This document shows, piece after piece, positions 49,401 to 57,253 of a DNA stretch of 64,000 bases (position 1 is the stretch's first letter; each line of letters begins with the position of its first letter). The position numbers were made by a program, and so were the translations under genes. The stretch is from Paucihalobacter ruber (lineage in GTDB: Bacteria > Bacteroidota > Bacteroidia > Flavobacteriales > Flavobacteriaceae), in contig NZ_VHIQ01000003.1 in assembly GCF_006494535.1 (NCBI RefSeq), positions 479,063 through 543,062 of the forward strand. Reading direction: 5' to 3'. The notes beneath the pieces were generated by a model, which saw nothing but the letters and a program-made list of their open reading frames with translations, was not told the origin of the DNA and did not search any database.

Positions 49401-50345
49401 AAATTCATCAAGTTCATGAAATTGATAATCGTCAAAAGTATTAACCGTTAAGTTGGCGGGTGATTCAGGCTGTAATGCTGATTGAATTCGTTTTCCTTCA
49501 CCTGAACTGACATTAACATAGTAATAACTTCTATCTGTATATATATTATTGTGTGTGTCACTTTCGTTGCTGTATCCTTTTGTTCCTTCGGCGTAAAAAA
49601 TAATATAATCGCTGTTATCAAATCGACCATCTTCCTCACCGATGATTTTTATGGCATTTTCGGTTAAATCAATAGGGTAATCTTCTGAATTAAGTAAGGG
49701 TAACATTCTACCGCCATTACCAAATATCTTAATATTTCGAGGATTAACATTATTTGTATTAACTCCTAAACTATTCAAAAAAGATCTCGAAAGTTTGTAA
49801 ACACCAGATTCGGTTACATAAAATCTATACCACTGGCCGGTTCGCAAAACTGAATTGGTAAGTTGATTAGAACGATTAAAACTTAGAGTTGACTGTAAAG
49901 ATCTATTTTGAGTTAAATTATTATAGGTAACGGTAAAACTTCTGATACGTTTAAGCACGCCATTGTCTCTAACAATTGGTGAAATTTCCAAGTAAATATA
50001 ATTTTTATTTCTATCGGTGGCATTTTTTAAATAAAGATTCGGATTATCAGGAATTAAATTTTTAGGCATTTGTTTTAAATCAGCCTCACTGATATTTTCA
50101 TAGACGATATTATTTACTTGGACATTATCTTCATCTATAATTTGGCCCGATTCCCATTGAGCGAAATAGATTAGACCTTTTTCGTCGTTATAACTAAAAT
50201 GATTATCGTCAAATGATGGTAGTTCAATTCGGGATAATTCAGTTTCTAAAACTTTCGGCTCTGACCAATTAATATCAAATTGTCGCTGTTGTGCATTACC
50301 AAATAAAGTATAAAGCAAGGCGAAACTTAACAAAATCTTTTTCAT
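46476..50345 (-). CDS. porU: T9SS C-terminal signal peptidase/sortase PorU
   Basis: This 1289-residue secreted protease of the gingipain (C25) class starts with a signal peptide (MKKILLSFALLYTLFGNAQ). The catalytic His787 (NYFGHGGED) and Cys821 (TITCEYTKFDDP) are in place. The long N-terminal half is beta-rich, and a C-terminal domain (LNYPNPFVNYTEFWFN ... GKGVYVYKLTV) resembles a FlgD-like or sorting domain. PorU sits on the cell surface, removes the sorting domain of T9SS cargo and links it to A-LPS. It is followed by porV and is divergent from gldJ across about 250 bp. Confidence 0.95.
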   Translation of the reverse strand: MKKILLSFALLYTLFGNAQQRQFDINWSEPKVLETELSRIELPSFDDNHFSYNDEKGLIYFAQWESGQIIDEDNVQVNNIVYENISEADLKQMPKNLIPDNPNLYLKNATDRNKNYIYLEISPIVRDNGVLKRIRSFTVTYNNLTQNRSLQSTLSFNRSNQLTNSVLRTGQWYRFYVTESGVYKLSRSFLNSLGVNTNNVNPRNIKIFGNGGRMLPLLNSEDYPIDLTENAIKIIGEEDGRFDNSDYIIFYAEGTKGYSNESDTHNNIYTDRSYYYVNVSSGEGKRIQSALQPESPANLTVNTFDDYQFHELDEFNLVKLGRRWYGDRFDIETERNFEFNFSNLVSSEPVNFSIKAAAVSVQTSSMAFSVNGELAANLNFSLIAPGSSILASGSSFTGIINPSSDNITVNVAYNNNGIPTATGYIDYIGIQATRALTYTGDQLFFTKNIVANIGGIVEYQLGNTQNISEVWDITDRFNVTSYQNTNNSASFSFKAQAGTSKNYLVFGNNNFLDPFRENSAQVANQDLKGSIFLNQQGQFQDVDYLIITPDAFSSQAQRLADINKNVYNLNVKVVRLSQIYLEFSSGNQDIAAIRNFIRYVYHNASSPENRVKYVCLFGDGSYDYKNRLPNNTNFVPSWYALESFSLTSSFVSDDFYGMMDPNEGTLAPNNRLDLAVGRILADSPQRARELVDKIAEYHSRDSFGGWRNNVIMISDDVDESWERILQGTTDEIGNSITAQNPFFNVVKIHADAFQQASSSAGDRYPEVNTVIKNAIEVGAILVNYFGHGGEDFLAKERIFDKNDAQSINNQCKYNCFVTITCEYTKFDDPGRPTAGEFTYWNKTGGAISLVTTTRQIFVSVGVSYNVVFSDYIFRKIDGEYPSIAEALRLTKIDPAVAGISQKRLVFYIGDPAMKLSIPKPEIRLTQINDVPVNENTTVLQALGYTKLSGQVYDELGNPLTNYNGTLSATVYDKPIQRQTLANDGVRLGNELIKLDFETLGQVLFRGQASVTNGTFDFDFIVPRDIQIPVGAGKVSFYAVDNAVTLDKTGYSFDINVGGINQNAAEDNIGPLINLFMNDENFVTGGITNESPTLLAKLQDDSGINTASGIGHDIIAILDGDVANPFILNNYYQANVDDFQRGTVSFPFRDLEPGPHTLTFRAWDVYNNSSTAELEFVVFDQNEVLRIENVLNYPNPFVNYTEFWFNHNSSEPLDVSVQIFTVSGKLVRTLNGQTSGGNKSTSSLSKDIVWDGRDDFGDKIGKGVYVYKLTVRSNTLNKEVEKFEKLVILQ

Positions 50346-50601
50346 ACAGCAATAACGCCTGTGGAAGGCGCTTATTATTAGATTTCTAATTTTTGCTCAA
50401 AATTACAACAATAATTTATTTTTATAGTCGTTAATTGTATACAAAATAGTGGCCGAAACAGGCAAAAAATCCGATGTCATGTATAAAAAATAGGACGAAA
50501 TGCACATTTTTTTGCATTTTATCGTAAAAAAAGGTTGTTAGTTTATGTTTAATTACTATATTGCGGTGCGAAATTTAACCCACTTGCTTAAAATTATGTT
50601 T

Positions 50602-52272
50602 ATGAATAATGTCTCAAATCTCAAATTGTTAGTTGTATTACTAGCTGTTTTATCTGTTACAAGTTGTAAGAGAAGTTCTAACAGTAATACCTCAAGAGCT
50701 ACCGGCTGGAATATTAACAGTCGCGACGGCGGTTTCCAATACAATACCAGCTTCAAGGAGCAACAAACTGCTCCCGGCATGGTATTTATTGAAGGTGGTA
50801 CCTTTACCATGGGTAAAGTTCAAGACGACCCTATGCACGATTGGAATAATGCACCAAACCAACAGCACATTCAGTCTTTTTATATGGATGAAACTGAGGT
50901 TACTAATCTAATGTATTTAGAATATTTAGATTATTTAAAACGTGTATATCCTCCTGAAGATCCAACTTATAAAAATATCTATTTGGGTGCCTTACCAGAT
51001 ACCTTAGTTTGGAGAAACAGATTAGGTTATGCCGAAATGATGACTCAGAACTATCTTCGTCATCCAGGTTATGCAGAGTATCCTGTAGTAGGTGTTAGTT
51101 GGATTCAGGCTGTGGAATATGCCAAATGGAGAACAGATCGTGTAAATGAATTATTTTTAGAAGAATCCGGATACATTAAAAGAGATGCTAAAACCACGGA
51201 AGTTACAGCTGACGCCAATTTTAGCACTGACACCTACATCAATGCGCCATCTCAAACCTACGGAGGTAATGCAGATATTTTAGAAGGTGGAAGAAGAAAT
51301 GTTCAAACCGATGCCGATGGCAACCCAATTAATGTTTATGCTAAAATAGAATCAGGAATCATTACGCCTGATTACAGACTCCCAACCGAAGCTGAATGGG
51401 AGTATGCAGCCTTGGGTATGAGTGAACTAAGAAGTTATAACGTTTATCGAGGACGTAAGAAATATCCTTGGGATGGTCAATATACCAGATCTGGAAAACG
51501 CCAATGGAGAGGTGATCAATTAGCTAACTTTAAACAAGGTAAAGGAGATTATGGTGGGATAGCAGGCTGGTCTGATGACGGCGCTGATATTACTGCAAAA
51601 GTTAAATCGTACGAGCCTAATGCTTACGGATTGTACGATATGGCAGGAAACGTCGCCGAATGGGTGGCTGATGTTTACAGACCTATTGTAGATGAAGAAT
51701 TCAATGATTTCAATTATTACCGAGGAAACGTTTATACTAAAAATGCTATCAATGATGATGGTACTGTAAAAATTCTTACAGCCGACGATATTGTCTATGA
51801 TACATTAAGTAATGGAAAAATTGTTGCCAGAAATTTACCTGGGGAAGTTGCTAAGGTGCCTGTAGACGAAAACGAAACATACCTCAGACCTAACTTTGAT
51901 ACCAGTGACAATAGAAATTATCGTGATGGAGACAAAAAATCTTCCAGATTTTACAGAACCAATTTTGACGAGTCAAGCAATGCTACCAAGAGCAGTGAAA
52001 CTCAAAAAATGTATAACTCTCCACAACACAAAATAGAAAGAGATTCACTAGGTAACATTATTAGAGAATACGATGAATCGTCTAATAGAACATCTTTAAT
52101 CAACGATGAAGTTAGGGTTTATAAAGGTGGCTCATGGAGAGACAGAGCTTATTGGCTAGACCCTGCACAACGCCGCTATTTCCCACAAGATATGGCAACT
52201 GATTACATAGGTTTTAGATGTGCCATGTCTAGAGTAGGTTCTAAAACTAAAACTCCTAAAAGACGTAATTAA
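50602..52272 (+). CDS. gldJ: Gliding motility lipoprotein GldJ
   Basis: This 556-residue lipoprotein has a hydrophobic start and lipobox VTSCKRS. The mature protein is a formylglycine-generating-enzyme/SUMF1-like domain with MVFIEGGTFTMG, DETEVTN and the C-terminal RVYKGGSWRDRAYWLDPAQRRYFP. GldJ is needed for gliding and for T9SS function in Flavobacterium johnsoniae and stabilises other Gld proteins. I choose the ATG at 50602 (MNNVSNLKLL); 50596 is equally in frame. Upstream in-frame codons would spoil the signal sequence. It ends at a strong hairpin that reaches the murF start codon. Confidence 0.94.
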   Translation: MNNVSNLKLLVVLLAVLSVTSCKRSSNSNTSRATGWNINSRDGGFQYNTSFKEQQTAPGMVFIEGGTFTMGKVQDDPMHDWNNAPNQQHIQSFYMDETEVTNLMYLEYLDYLKRVYPPEDPTYKNIYLGALPDTLVWRNRLGYAEMMTQNYLRHPGYAEYPVVGVSWIQAVEYAKWRTDRVNELFLEESGYIKRDAKTTEVTADANFSTDTYINAPSQTYGGNADILEGGRRNVQTDADGNPINVYAKIESGIITPDYRLPTEAEWEYAALGMSELRSYNVYRGRKKYPWDGQYTRSGKRQWRGDQLANFKQGKGDYGGIAGWSDDGADITAKVKSYEPNAYGLYDMAGNVAEWVADVYRPIVDEEFNDFNYYRGNVYTKNAINDDGTVKILTADDIVYDTLSNGKIVARNLPGEVAKVPVDENETYLRPNFDTSDNRNYRDGDKKSSRFYRTNFDESSNATKSSETQKMYNSPQHKIERDSLGNIIREYDESSNRTSLINDEVRVYKGGSWRDRAYWLDPAQRRYFPQDMATDYIGFRCAMSRVGSKTKTPKRRN

Positions 52273-52292
52273 AAACAATATTTATTATAATG

Positions 52293-52323
52293 AAAGTCCT
52301 AACTTTGTGTTAGGACTTTTTTT
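52293..52323 (+). terminator. gldJ terminator abutting the murF start codon
   Basis: A perfect 11-bp stem (52293-52303 with 52309-52319, loop TTTGT) and a seven-T tract (52317-52323) end exactly one base before the murF ATG. The stem and loop also contain TAACTTTG (52300-52307), a match to the -7 consensus. Terminator and murF promoter may therefore overlap. Confidence 0.85.
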
Positions 52324-53610
52324 ATGAAAACAAATCAACTACATCAACTTTTCAAAGAATGTACAGGCGTAAGCACCGATACGCGCAAGATTGAAAAAAA
52401 CACTATGTTTTTCGCACTTAAAGGTGAAAATTTTAATGGTAACAAATTTGCTCAAACTGCTATAAATCTAGGTGCCAAATACGCTATTGTAGACGAAGAT
52501 TTAGAAATTAACGTATCGTCGTCAATCATTAAAGTCGATAATGCTTTAAACACATTACAAGAGCTCGCCTCCTTCCATCGAAAAACATTGAAAACACCCA
52601 TTATAGCACTTACGGGTAGCAATGGAAAAACCACGACAAAAGAACTAATTAATGCAGTACTTTCAACTCAATACAAAACCATCGCTACAAAAGGCAATCT
52701 CAACAACCACATTGGCGTGCCACTAACACTTTTAGAAATTAATGAGAGTACCCATATAGCTGTAGTAGAAATGGGTGCAAACCATCAAAAAGAAATAGAA
52801 TTTTTATGTGAGATTGCTCAGCCCGACTTTGGCTTAATCACAAACTACGGGAAAGCACACTTAGAAGGTTTTGGCGGTGTAGAAGGTGTGATCAAAGGCA
52901 AAACCGAGATGTACATTCATTTAAAATCGAATCATAAAACTATCTTTTATAATTCTGAAGACGCCATTCAAAGTGAAAAAATTAGAGGTTATTCTTCCAC
53001 ATTTAAATTCAGCACCAAGGGTAATGGCGATGTTAATTTACAATTAGTCGATACAGACCCTACATTATCTATTATGTTCGAAGACAACTTGATTAAAACT
53101 AATCTTACCGGAACTTACAACTTCACTAATGTAGCTTATGCCATTTTGATTGGAAAGTATTTTAAAATTTCTGATGAAAAAATTAAAAAAGCAATTGAAG
53201 GTTATGTACCACAAAACAACCGATCTCAAATTTTAAAAACCAACCGAAATAAAATTGTTCTAGACGCCTACAACGCGAATCCAACAAGCATGGCACTGGC
53301 GTTGGAAAGTTTCGAAAAAATAAAACATCCCAATAAAATTGCCCTATTGGGAGACATGTTTGAACTTGGTGAAGCGGCGCAAGAAGAACATCAAAACATA
53401 ATTAACCTTCTTGAAACATCACCGATTAATAGAGCCGTTTTAATTGGTAAACATTTTTATTCTTGTAACATACAAAGCAATTTCATCTTACAATTTGAAA
53501 CTTTCGAAGATGCTTTTAACTACTTAAAGAAATCTGAAATCAATAATGCCCAAATTTTAATTAAGGCATCTAGAGGAATGGCTTTAGAGCGGCTTGTTGA
53601 ATTATTTTAA
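52324..53610 (+). CDS. murF: UDP-MurNAc-tripeptide:D-Ala-D-Ala ligase
   Basis: This 428-residue Mur ligase has the P-loop LTGSNGKTTTKE near 98-109, the NNHIGVPLTLL segment, EMGANHQKEI and DAYNANPTSM, which is specific to MurF. It adds D-Ala-D-Ala to the UDP-MurNAc-tripeptide, the last cytoplasmic step of peptidoglycan precursor synthesis. The start is firm: the N-terminus (TGVSTDTRKIEKNTMFFALKG) aligns with MurF from its first residues. The ATG follows the gldJ terminator T run with no spacer. Confidence 0.95.
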   Translation: MKTNQLHQLFKECTGVSTDTRKIEKNTMFFALKGENFNGNKFAQTAINLGAKYAIVDEDLEINVSSSIIKVDNALNTLQELASFHRKTLKTPIIALTGSNGKTTTKELINAVLSTQYKTIATKGNLNNHIGVPLTLLEINESTHIAVVEMGANHQKEIEFLCEIAQPDFGLITNYGKAHLEGFGGVEGVIKGKTEMYIHLKSNHKTIFYNSEDAIQSEKIRGYSSTFKFSTKGNGDVNLQLVDTDPTLSIMFEDNLIKTNLTGTYNFTNVAYAILIGKYFKISDEKIKKAIEGYVPQNNRSQILKTNRNKIVLDAYNANPTSMALALESFEKIKHPNKIALLGDMFELGEAAQEEHQNIINLLETSPINRAVLIGKHFYSCNIQSNFILQFETFEDAFNYLKKSEINNAQILIKASRGMALERLVELF

Positions 53611-53613
53611 CTC

Positions 53614-53640
53614 CCAAAAAACCTCAAGCAAGCTTTTTGG
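53614..53640. repeat. Hairpin repeat, copy 1
   Basis: CCAAAAA and TTTTTGG flank ACCTCAAGCAAGC and can form a 7-bp stem-loop. It shares the loop segment CCTCAAGCAAGCTT with copy 2, about 110 bp further on, but has a different stem. Confidence 0.6.
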
Positions 53641-53689
53641 ATTAACTGCGTTGATCCAGATTTAGTCCACGGCTGCAAATACAAATCCA

Positions 53690-53705
53690 ATAGGGCTAGC
53701 GCCCT
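53690..53705. repeat. Short palindrome AGGGC-TAGC-GCCCT
   Basis: A 5-bp GC-rich hairpin sits directly after AATCCAAT. The same AATCCAAT precedes the hairpin at 53764, suggesting a repeated module. Bases 53641-53690 between the hairpins hold nothing I recognise. Confidence 0.45.
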
Positions 53706-53712
53706 GAATGTC

Positions 53713-53765
53713 TTTTTTAATTCTCAAAAACCTCAAGCAAGCTTGGGTTTTTGAGAATTAAAAAA
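53713..53765. repeat. Hairpin repeat, copy 2: 20-bp perfect inverted repeat
   Basis: The arms 53713-53732 and 53746-53765 are perfectly complementary over 20 bp, with a 13-nt loop containing TCAAGCAAGC as in copy 1. It lies between murF and the tRNA genes and could stop transcription from either side. Confidence 0.75.
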
Positions 53766-53789
53766 TCCAATGCTCCCGCATCGGATTTG
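53764..53789. repeat. Inverted repeat AATCCAATGC / GCATCGGATT
   Basis: A 10-bp stem with one mismatch and loop TCCC ends about 10 bp before the tRNA-Val(GAC) 3' end. For the minus strand it may help end tRNA transcription. Confidence 0.5.
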
Positions 53790-53798
53790 TGCTTGATG

Positions 53799-53873
53799 TG
53801 GGTCATACTGGATTCGAACCAGTGACTTCTACCCTGTCAAGGTAACACTCTGAACCAACTGAGTTAATGACCC
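53799..53873 (-). tRNA. tRNA-Val (anticodon GAC)
   Basis: The minus strand folds as a 75-nt tRNA. The acceptor stem is GGGTCAT/ATGACCC with discriminator A, the D arm contains AGTTGG, the anticodon stem is TTACC/GGTAG, and the 7-nt loop TTGACAG has GAC at 34-36. The T loop is TTCGAAT. CCA is not encoded. GAC reads GUC and GUU valine codons. Confidence 0.93.
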
Positions 53874-53895
53874 AAATTCTATTTTCAAATATAAA

Positions 53896-53920
53896 AAAAG
53901 TCCGCTAAAAACGGACTTTT
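53896..53920 (-). terminator. Hairpin terminator between the two tRNA-Val genes
   Basis: A 9-bp stem (53896-53904 with 53912-53920, 7-nt loop) is followed on the minus strand by a T run, just downstream of tRNA-Val(TAC). It could end that transcript before the second tRNA. Confidence 0.65.
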
Positions 53921-53924
53921 GATG

Positions 53925-53999
53925 TGGGCGATGAGGGGTTCGAACCCCCGACCCCCTCGGTGTAAACGAGGTGCTCTGAACCAGCTGAGCTAATCGCCC
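53925..53999 (-). tRNA. tRNA-Val (anticodon TAC)
   Basis: This 75-nt minus-strand tRNA has acceptor stem GGGCGAT/ATCGCCC, anticodon stem CCTCG/CGAGG and loop TTTACAC, giving TAC at 34-36. The T arm is GGGGG-TTCGAAC-CCCTC with one odd pair. CCA is not encoded. It reads GUA, GUG and possibly other valine codons. Confidence 0.94.
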
Positions 54000-54060
54000 T
54001 CAAATTGGACTGCAAATATACTTTAGTTTTTGAATCCTCAAAAACTTTTTTACTAAAATA

Positions 54061-55278
54061 TTAAATAATCTCTGCTACCACAAAAGTACTGCCACCAACA
54101 AAAATCAAATCTTTAGTTTTAGCATGAACTCTTGCAGCATTTAAAGCTTCTTGAACTGAGGAGTAAACTACTCCAAACCTTTTGAATTTTAGGAATTTAT
54201 TCTTCAATACTTCTGTATCTAAACCCCTCATCACATTTGGTCTGCAGAAATAATAATTAGCATCAAAAGGCAGTAAAGGAACAATAGTATCTAAGTCTTT
54301 ATCGTTAACAGCACCAAAAACGATATGAAGCTTATTAAAGTCTAAAGAAAGTAATTGATTCATCACAATTTCGATACCTTCACGATTATGAGCAGTGTCG
54401 CAAATTACGAGAGGATTACTAGATAAAATTTGCCATCTTCCTTTTAATCCTGTATTTTCAACTATTTTATTAAATCCTGACTCAATATGAGTATCCAAAA
54501 TTTCATAATGCATTTCTTTGAGAACATCTATGGCTAAACGAGCAGTTCTTGTATTTTTTGTTTGATAATCGCCTTTTAATTGACAGGTTATTTCAGGAAA
54601 ATAAATTTGATCTGCAAAGTATATTTTAGAGTTTGTTTTCTGGGCTTTCTTTATAAAAACCTTCTCAGTTTCAAATTGAGTTTCTCCTACAATTATCGGA
54701 ATTTCATTTTTTATAATTCCCGCCTTTTCACCCGCGATTTTCTCTAAAGTGTCACCTAAAAACTCAACATGATCCAACCCTATATTTGTAATTACCGAAA
54801 GAATTGGGATTATAATATTTGTAGCATCCAACCTTCCGCCAAGCCCTACTTCTATAATAGCAATATCAACTTGTTTATCTGCAAAATATTTAAAAGCCAT
54901 TCCAACTGTCATTTCAAAAAAGGATAGCTTATTTTCTTCAAAAAACACTCTGTGTGAGTTGATAAAGTCAACTACATATGATTCTTCTATGTCCTTACCA
55001 TTAATCTTAATTCGCTCTCTGTAATCCTTGAGATGAGGTGAAGTGTAGAGTCCGGTTGTATAGCCAGCCTCTTGCAAAACCGATGCCAGCATATGACTTG
55101 TTGACCCCTTGCCGTTTGTACCACCAACGTGAACCGATTTGAAACAAAGATGTGGATTATCCAGATAATTATCTAGCTTAACAATATTATCAAGATTAGC
55201 CTTATAGGCCGATTTACCCTGATTTTGATACATAGGCAACCTGCTGAACATCCATTGTACTGTTTCAGTGTATGTCAT
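54061..55278 (-). CDS. folC: Folylpolyglutamate/dihydrofolate synthase
   Basis: This 405-residue Mur-ligase-like enzyme has P-loop GGTNGKGSTSHML near 53-65, the folate-loop SPHLKDYRERIKING, EVGLGGRLDATN and the C-terminal CDTAHNREGIE. It adds glutamate to dihydropteroate and/or folates in the cytoplasm. It is the last gene of the minus-strand group exbB-exbD-tonB-folC, with an 8-bp gap to the TonB-like gene. A tonB-folC arrangement has no functional reason that I know. Confidence 0.93.
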   Translation of the reverse strand: MTYTETVQWMFSRLPMYQNQGKSAYKANLDNIVKLDNYLDNPHLCFKSVHVGGTNGKGSTSHMLASVLQEAGYTTGLYTSPHLKDYRERIKINGKDIEESYVVDFINSHRVFFEENKLSFFEMTVGMAFKYFADKQVDIAIIEVGLGGRLDATNIIIPILSVITNIGLDHVEFLGDTLEKIAGEKAGIIKNEIPIIVGETQFETEKVFIKKAQKTNSKIYFADQIYFPEITCQLKGDYQTKNTRTARLAIDVLKEMHYEILDTHIESGFNKIVENTGLKGRWQILSSNPLVICDTAHNREGIEIVMNQLLSLDFNKLHIVFGAVNDKDLDTIVPLLPFDANYYFCRPNVMRGLDTEVLKNKFLKFKRFGVVYSSVQEALNAARVHAKTKDLIFVGGSTFVVAEII

Positions 55279-55286
55279 GAAAAGAA

Positions 55287-56120
55287 CTATTGACCAATAC
55301 TAAAATTAATACTAACAAAACCAATTTGCCGGGCAGGTGCATTTGAATCTGCCGGCCATTTGTGTGAAAGTGCTATGCGCTTAGCCGGTTCAAGTAAACA
55401 AGGATGTGTATTAGTTGTGCCCTGAACTCCGGGTTCGGCCTTGATAACTTCACCCGAAGGATTGACTTCAATTCTAACAATTACAAGACCATATTCATTA
55501 CACTCCTGTTTAAAAATTTTTCTGGTTGGAACGCCGCGTCCGCTTAAACCAAATCCAACACCACCTTTTCCGGGTCCGGAACCACCAAAATAACTGGATG
55601 CATACGGATTACCATCTAACTGCCCTTTATCACCTGCAACATTATCATTGCCTTCTCCACCTGTATCTTTACCTTCACTATCGGTGACTCCACCAATGAG
55701 CGCATCTAGCTTTCTCTTTTTTTCGGCCTCTTCCTGTTGCTTTTTAATTTCTTGTTCTTGTTTTTCGCGGGCGATTCTCTCAGCTTCTTGTTGTTTTTTT
55801 AAGGCTTCTTCCTTTTGTTTATTAATGGCAATAGACTCTTGTGAATCGTTAGTTAAAACTTCTTCACTTACTTTTTTAGTTTCGGTAGGCTTTACTTCGC
55901 TCTCAGTTTTTGGCTGTGGTGTTGCTTGAGGTGCCGGATTTAACGGTTGAATGGCCCCCGAACCTACATCTGAAGTGCCAAAATTAACAGCTACACCAAA
56001 TTCTTCGGGTGGATCCATATAAGGCATTCCAACAACAAACAACAATAGTAGGATGACTAAAATTAAAAGAGATGTAATTTTAGCCGAATCGCGTTCGTGC
56101 TTGGTTTCTAAAAATTTCAA
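55287..56120 (-). CDS. TonB-like energy transducer
   Basis: This 277-residue protein has one N-terminal membrane helix (ITSLLILVILLLLFVVGMPY near 15-34). A Pro-rich then Lys/Glu/Gln-rich helical linker (about 80-145, probable coiled coil) and a Gly-rich stretch follow. The C-terminal TonB-like domain is about 200-277 (YGLVIVRIEVNPSGEVIKAEPG). It would pass energy from the ExbB-ExbD motor encoded just upstream to outer-membrane receptors across the periplasm; TolA-like use is an alternative. It lies 1 bp after exbD. Confidence 0.85.
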   Translation of the reverse strand: MKFLETKHERDSAKITSLLILVILLLLFVVGMPYMDPPEEFGVAVNFGTSDVGSGAIQPLNPAPQATPQPKTESEVKPTETKKVSEEVLTNDSQESIAINKQKEEALKKQQEAERIAREKQEQEIKKQQEEAEKKRKLDALIGGVTDSEGKDTGGEGNDNVAGDKGQLDGNPYASSYFGGSGPGKGGVGFGLSGRGVPTRKIFKQECNEYGLVIVRIEVNPSGEVIKAEPGVQGTTNTHPCLLEPAKRIALSHKWPADSNAPARQIGFVSINFSIGQ

Positions 56121-56121
56121 C

Positions 56122-56514
56122 TTAATTGGGTTTTACGGCTAAAATAACCTTAAACTTATTTCTATTGGCAATATCCATCACTTTCACAACATTTTCAACA
56201 GGGACAGATTTTTCGGCTCTTAGTACTATGGTAGGTTGGGATTCTTTGGAAAGTGTGTTGATTAACTCGCTTTCTAATACACTTTCACCTACCAACTTAT
56301 TATCGATGTAATAAGTTAAGTTCTGTTTGATGCTTACTGCAACCGACTTTTTGTTTTCTGTTTTTCCGCTGGCTGTAGGTAAAATAATGTCGATAGCATT
56401 TGTGGTTACCAGCGTTGACGCGATCATGAAAAATATGAGTAGAAGAAATACAATGTCGGTCATAGACGACATGCTAAAATCGGGAGAAATTTTATTGCGA
56501 CCTCTAATATTCAT
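56122..56514 (-). CDS. exbD: ExbD/TolR family protein
   Basis: This 130-residue protein has one N-terminal helix (MTDIVFLLLIFFMIASTLV) that includes the conserved proton-path Asp (MSSMTDIVFLL), then a periplasmic domain ending in the ExbD pattern VMDIANRNKFKVILAV. With ExbB it forms the proton-driven motor that energises TonB. Its ATG shares one base with the exbB stop codon, which suggests translational coupling, and tonB follows 1 bp later. Confidence 0.93.
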   Translation of the reverse strand: MNIRGRNKISPDFSMSSMTDIVFLLLIFFMIASTLVTTNAIDIILPTASGKTENKKSVAVSIKQNLTYYIDNKLVGESVLESELINTLSKESQPTIVLRAEKSVPVENVVKVMDIANRNKFKVILAVKPN

Positions 56515-57188
56515 TACACGGGTTCGTTTAAATGATCTAAGAATTCAACAGAGTTTGCCTCCATCTGATACACTACCTTGTTGGTTTTAACCACCAAATG
56601 GTTATAGGCTATATAAGCAATAATACCTACTATTAATCCACCCACTGTAGTTGTCATGGCGGTATAGAGGCCGTCTGCGAGTAATTTTATATCAATTTGT
56701 CCACCTGAATTTGCTATTTCAAAAATGGACAAAATCATACCTATAACTGTTCCAAGGAAACCAATCATAGGCGCAGCACCGGAAATAGTAGCTAAAACAC
56801 TTACATTTTTTTCTAAACCATAAATTTCAAGTCTACCGGCATTTTCAATAGCTGTGTTAATATCTTCTAGAGGCTTACCAATTCTTGAAATTCCTTTGAT
56901 GATTAGTCTTGAAACCGGTGTGTTAGCTTGAGCACAAAGTAATTGCGCTGAGTCTATCTTACCTTTACTTACATGGTCTTTAATTTGATTCATAAAATTG
57001 GCGTCTACTCTAGAAGCCTCTTTAATGGCAAAAAGTCTTTCAAAATAAATGTAAATGGCCACGATCAGGAGTAAAAATAAAACCCCTATAATAATTTGAC
57101 CGGCCAAACTGCCTGTAAAAATCAAATCTATTATTGAAATTGATTTTTCAACCGATTCTAATTCAACAAGGTCTGTAGTTTCTTGCAT
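56514..57188 (-). CDS. exbB: ExbB/TolQ/MotA family proton channel protein
   Basis: This 224-residue protein has three membrane helices. The conserved ExbB/TolQ core is present (SVLATISGAAPMIGFLGTVIGMILSF-like at 131-156, and GLYTAMTTTVGGLIVGIIAYIAYNHLV). It is the pentameric proton-channel subunit of the TonB motor. It begins the operon exbB-exbD-tonB-folC. No clear promoter was found in the 65 bp between it and nhaD. Confidence 0.94.
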   Translation of the reverse strand: MQETTDLVELESVEKSISIIDLIFTGSLAGQIIIGVLFLLLIVAIYIYFERLFAIKEASRVDANFMNQIKDHVSKGKIDSAQLLCAQANTPVSRLIIKGISRIGKPLEDINTAIENAGRLEIYGLEKNVSVLATISGAAPMIGFLGTVIGMILSIFEIANSGGQIDIKLLADGLYTAMTTTVGGLIVGIIAYIAYNHLVVKTNKVVYQMEANSVEFLDHLNEPV

Positions 57189-57253
57189 AAATATTGTTTT
57201 AATGTAAAATTAAAGAAGTTTGAGTTATAACGAATAATTAAAAGTAAAAGTAT

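Noticed and set aside
53611..53798. Possible CRISPR-like repeats between murF and tRNA genes
   Set aside because: Only two loop-sharing hairpins with unequal stems and no regular spacing or spacers; no cas genes in the window.
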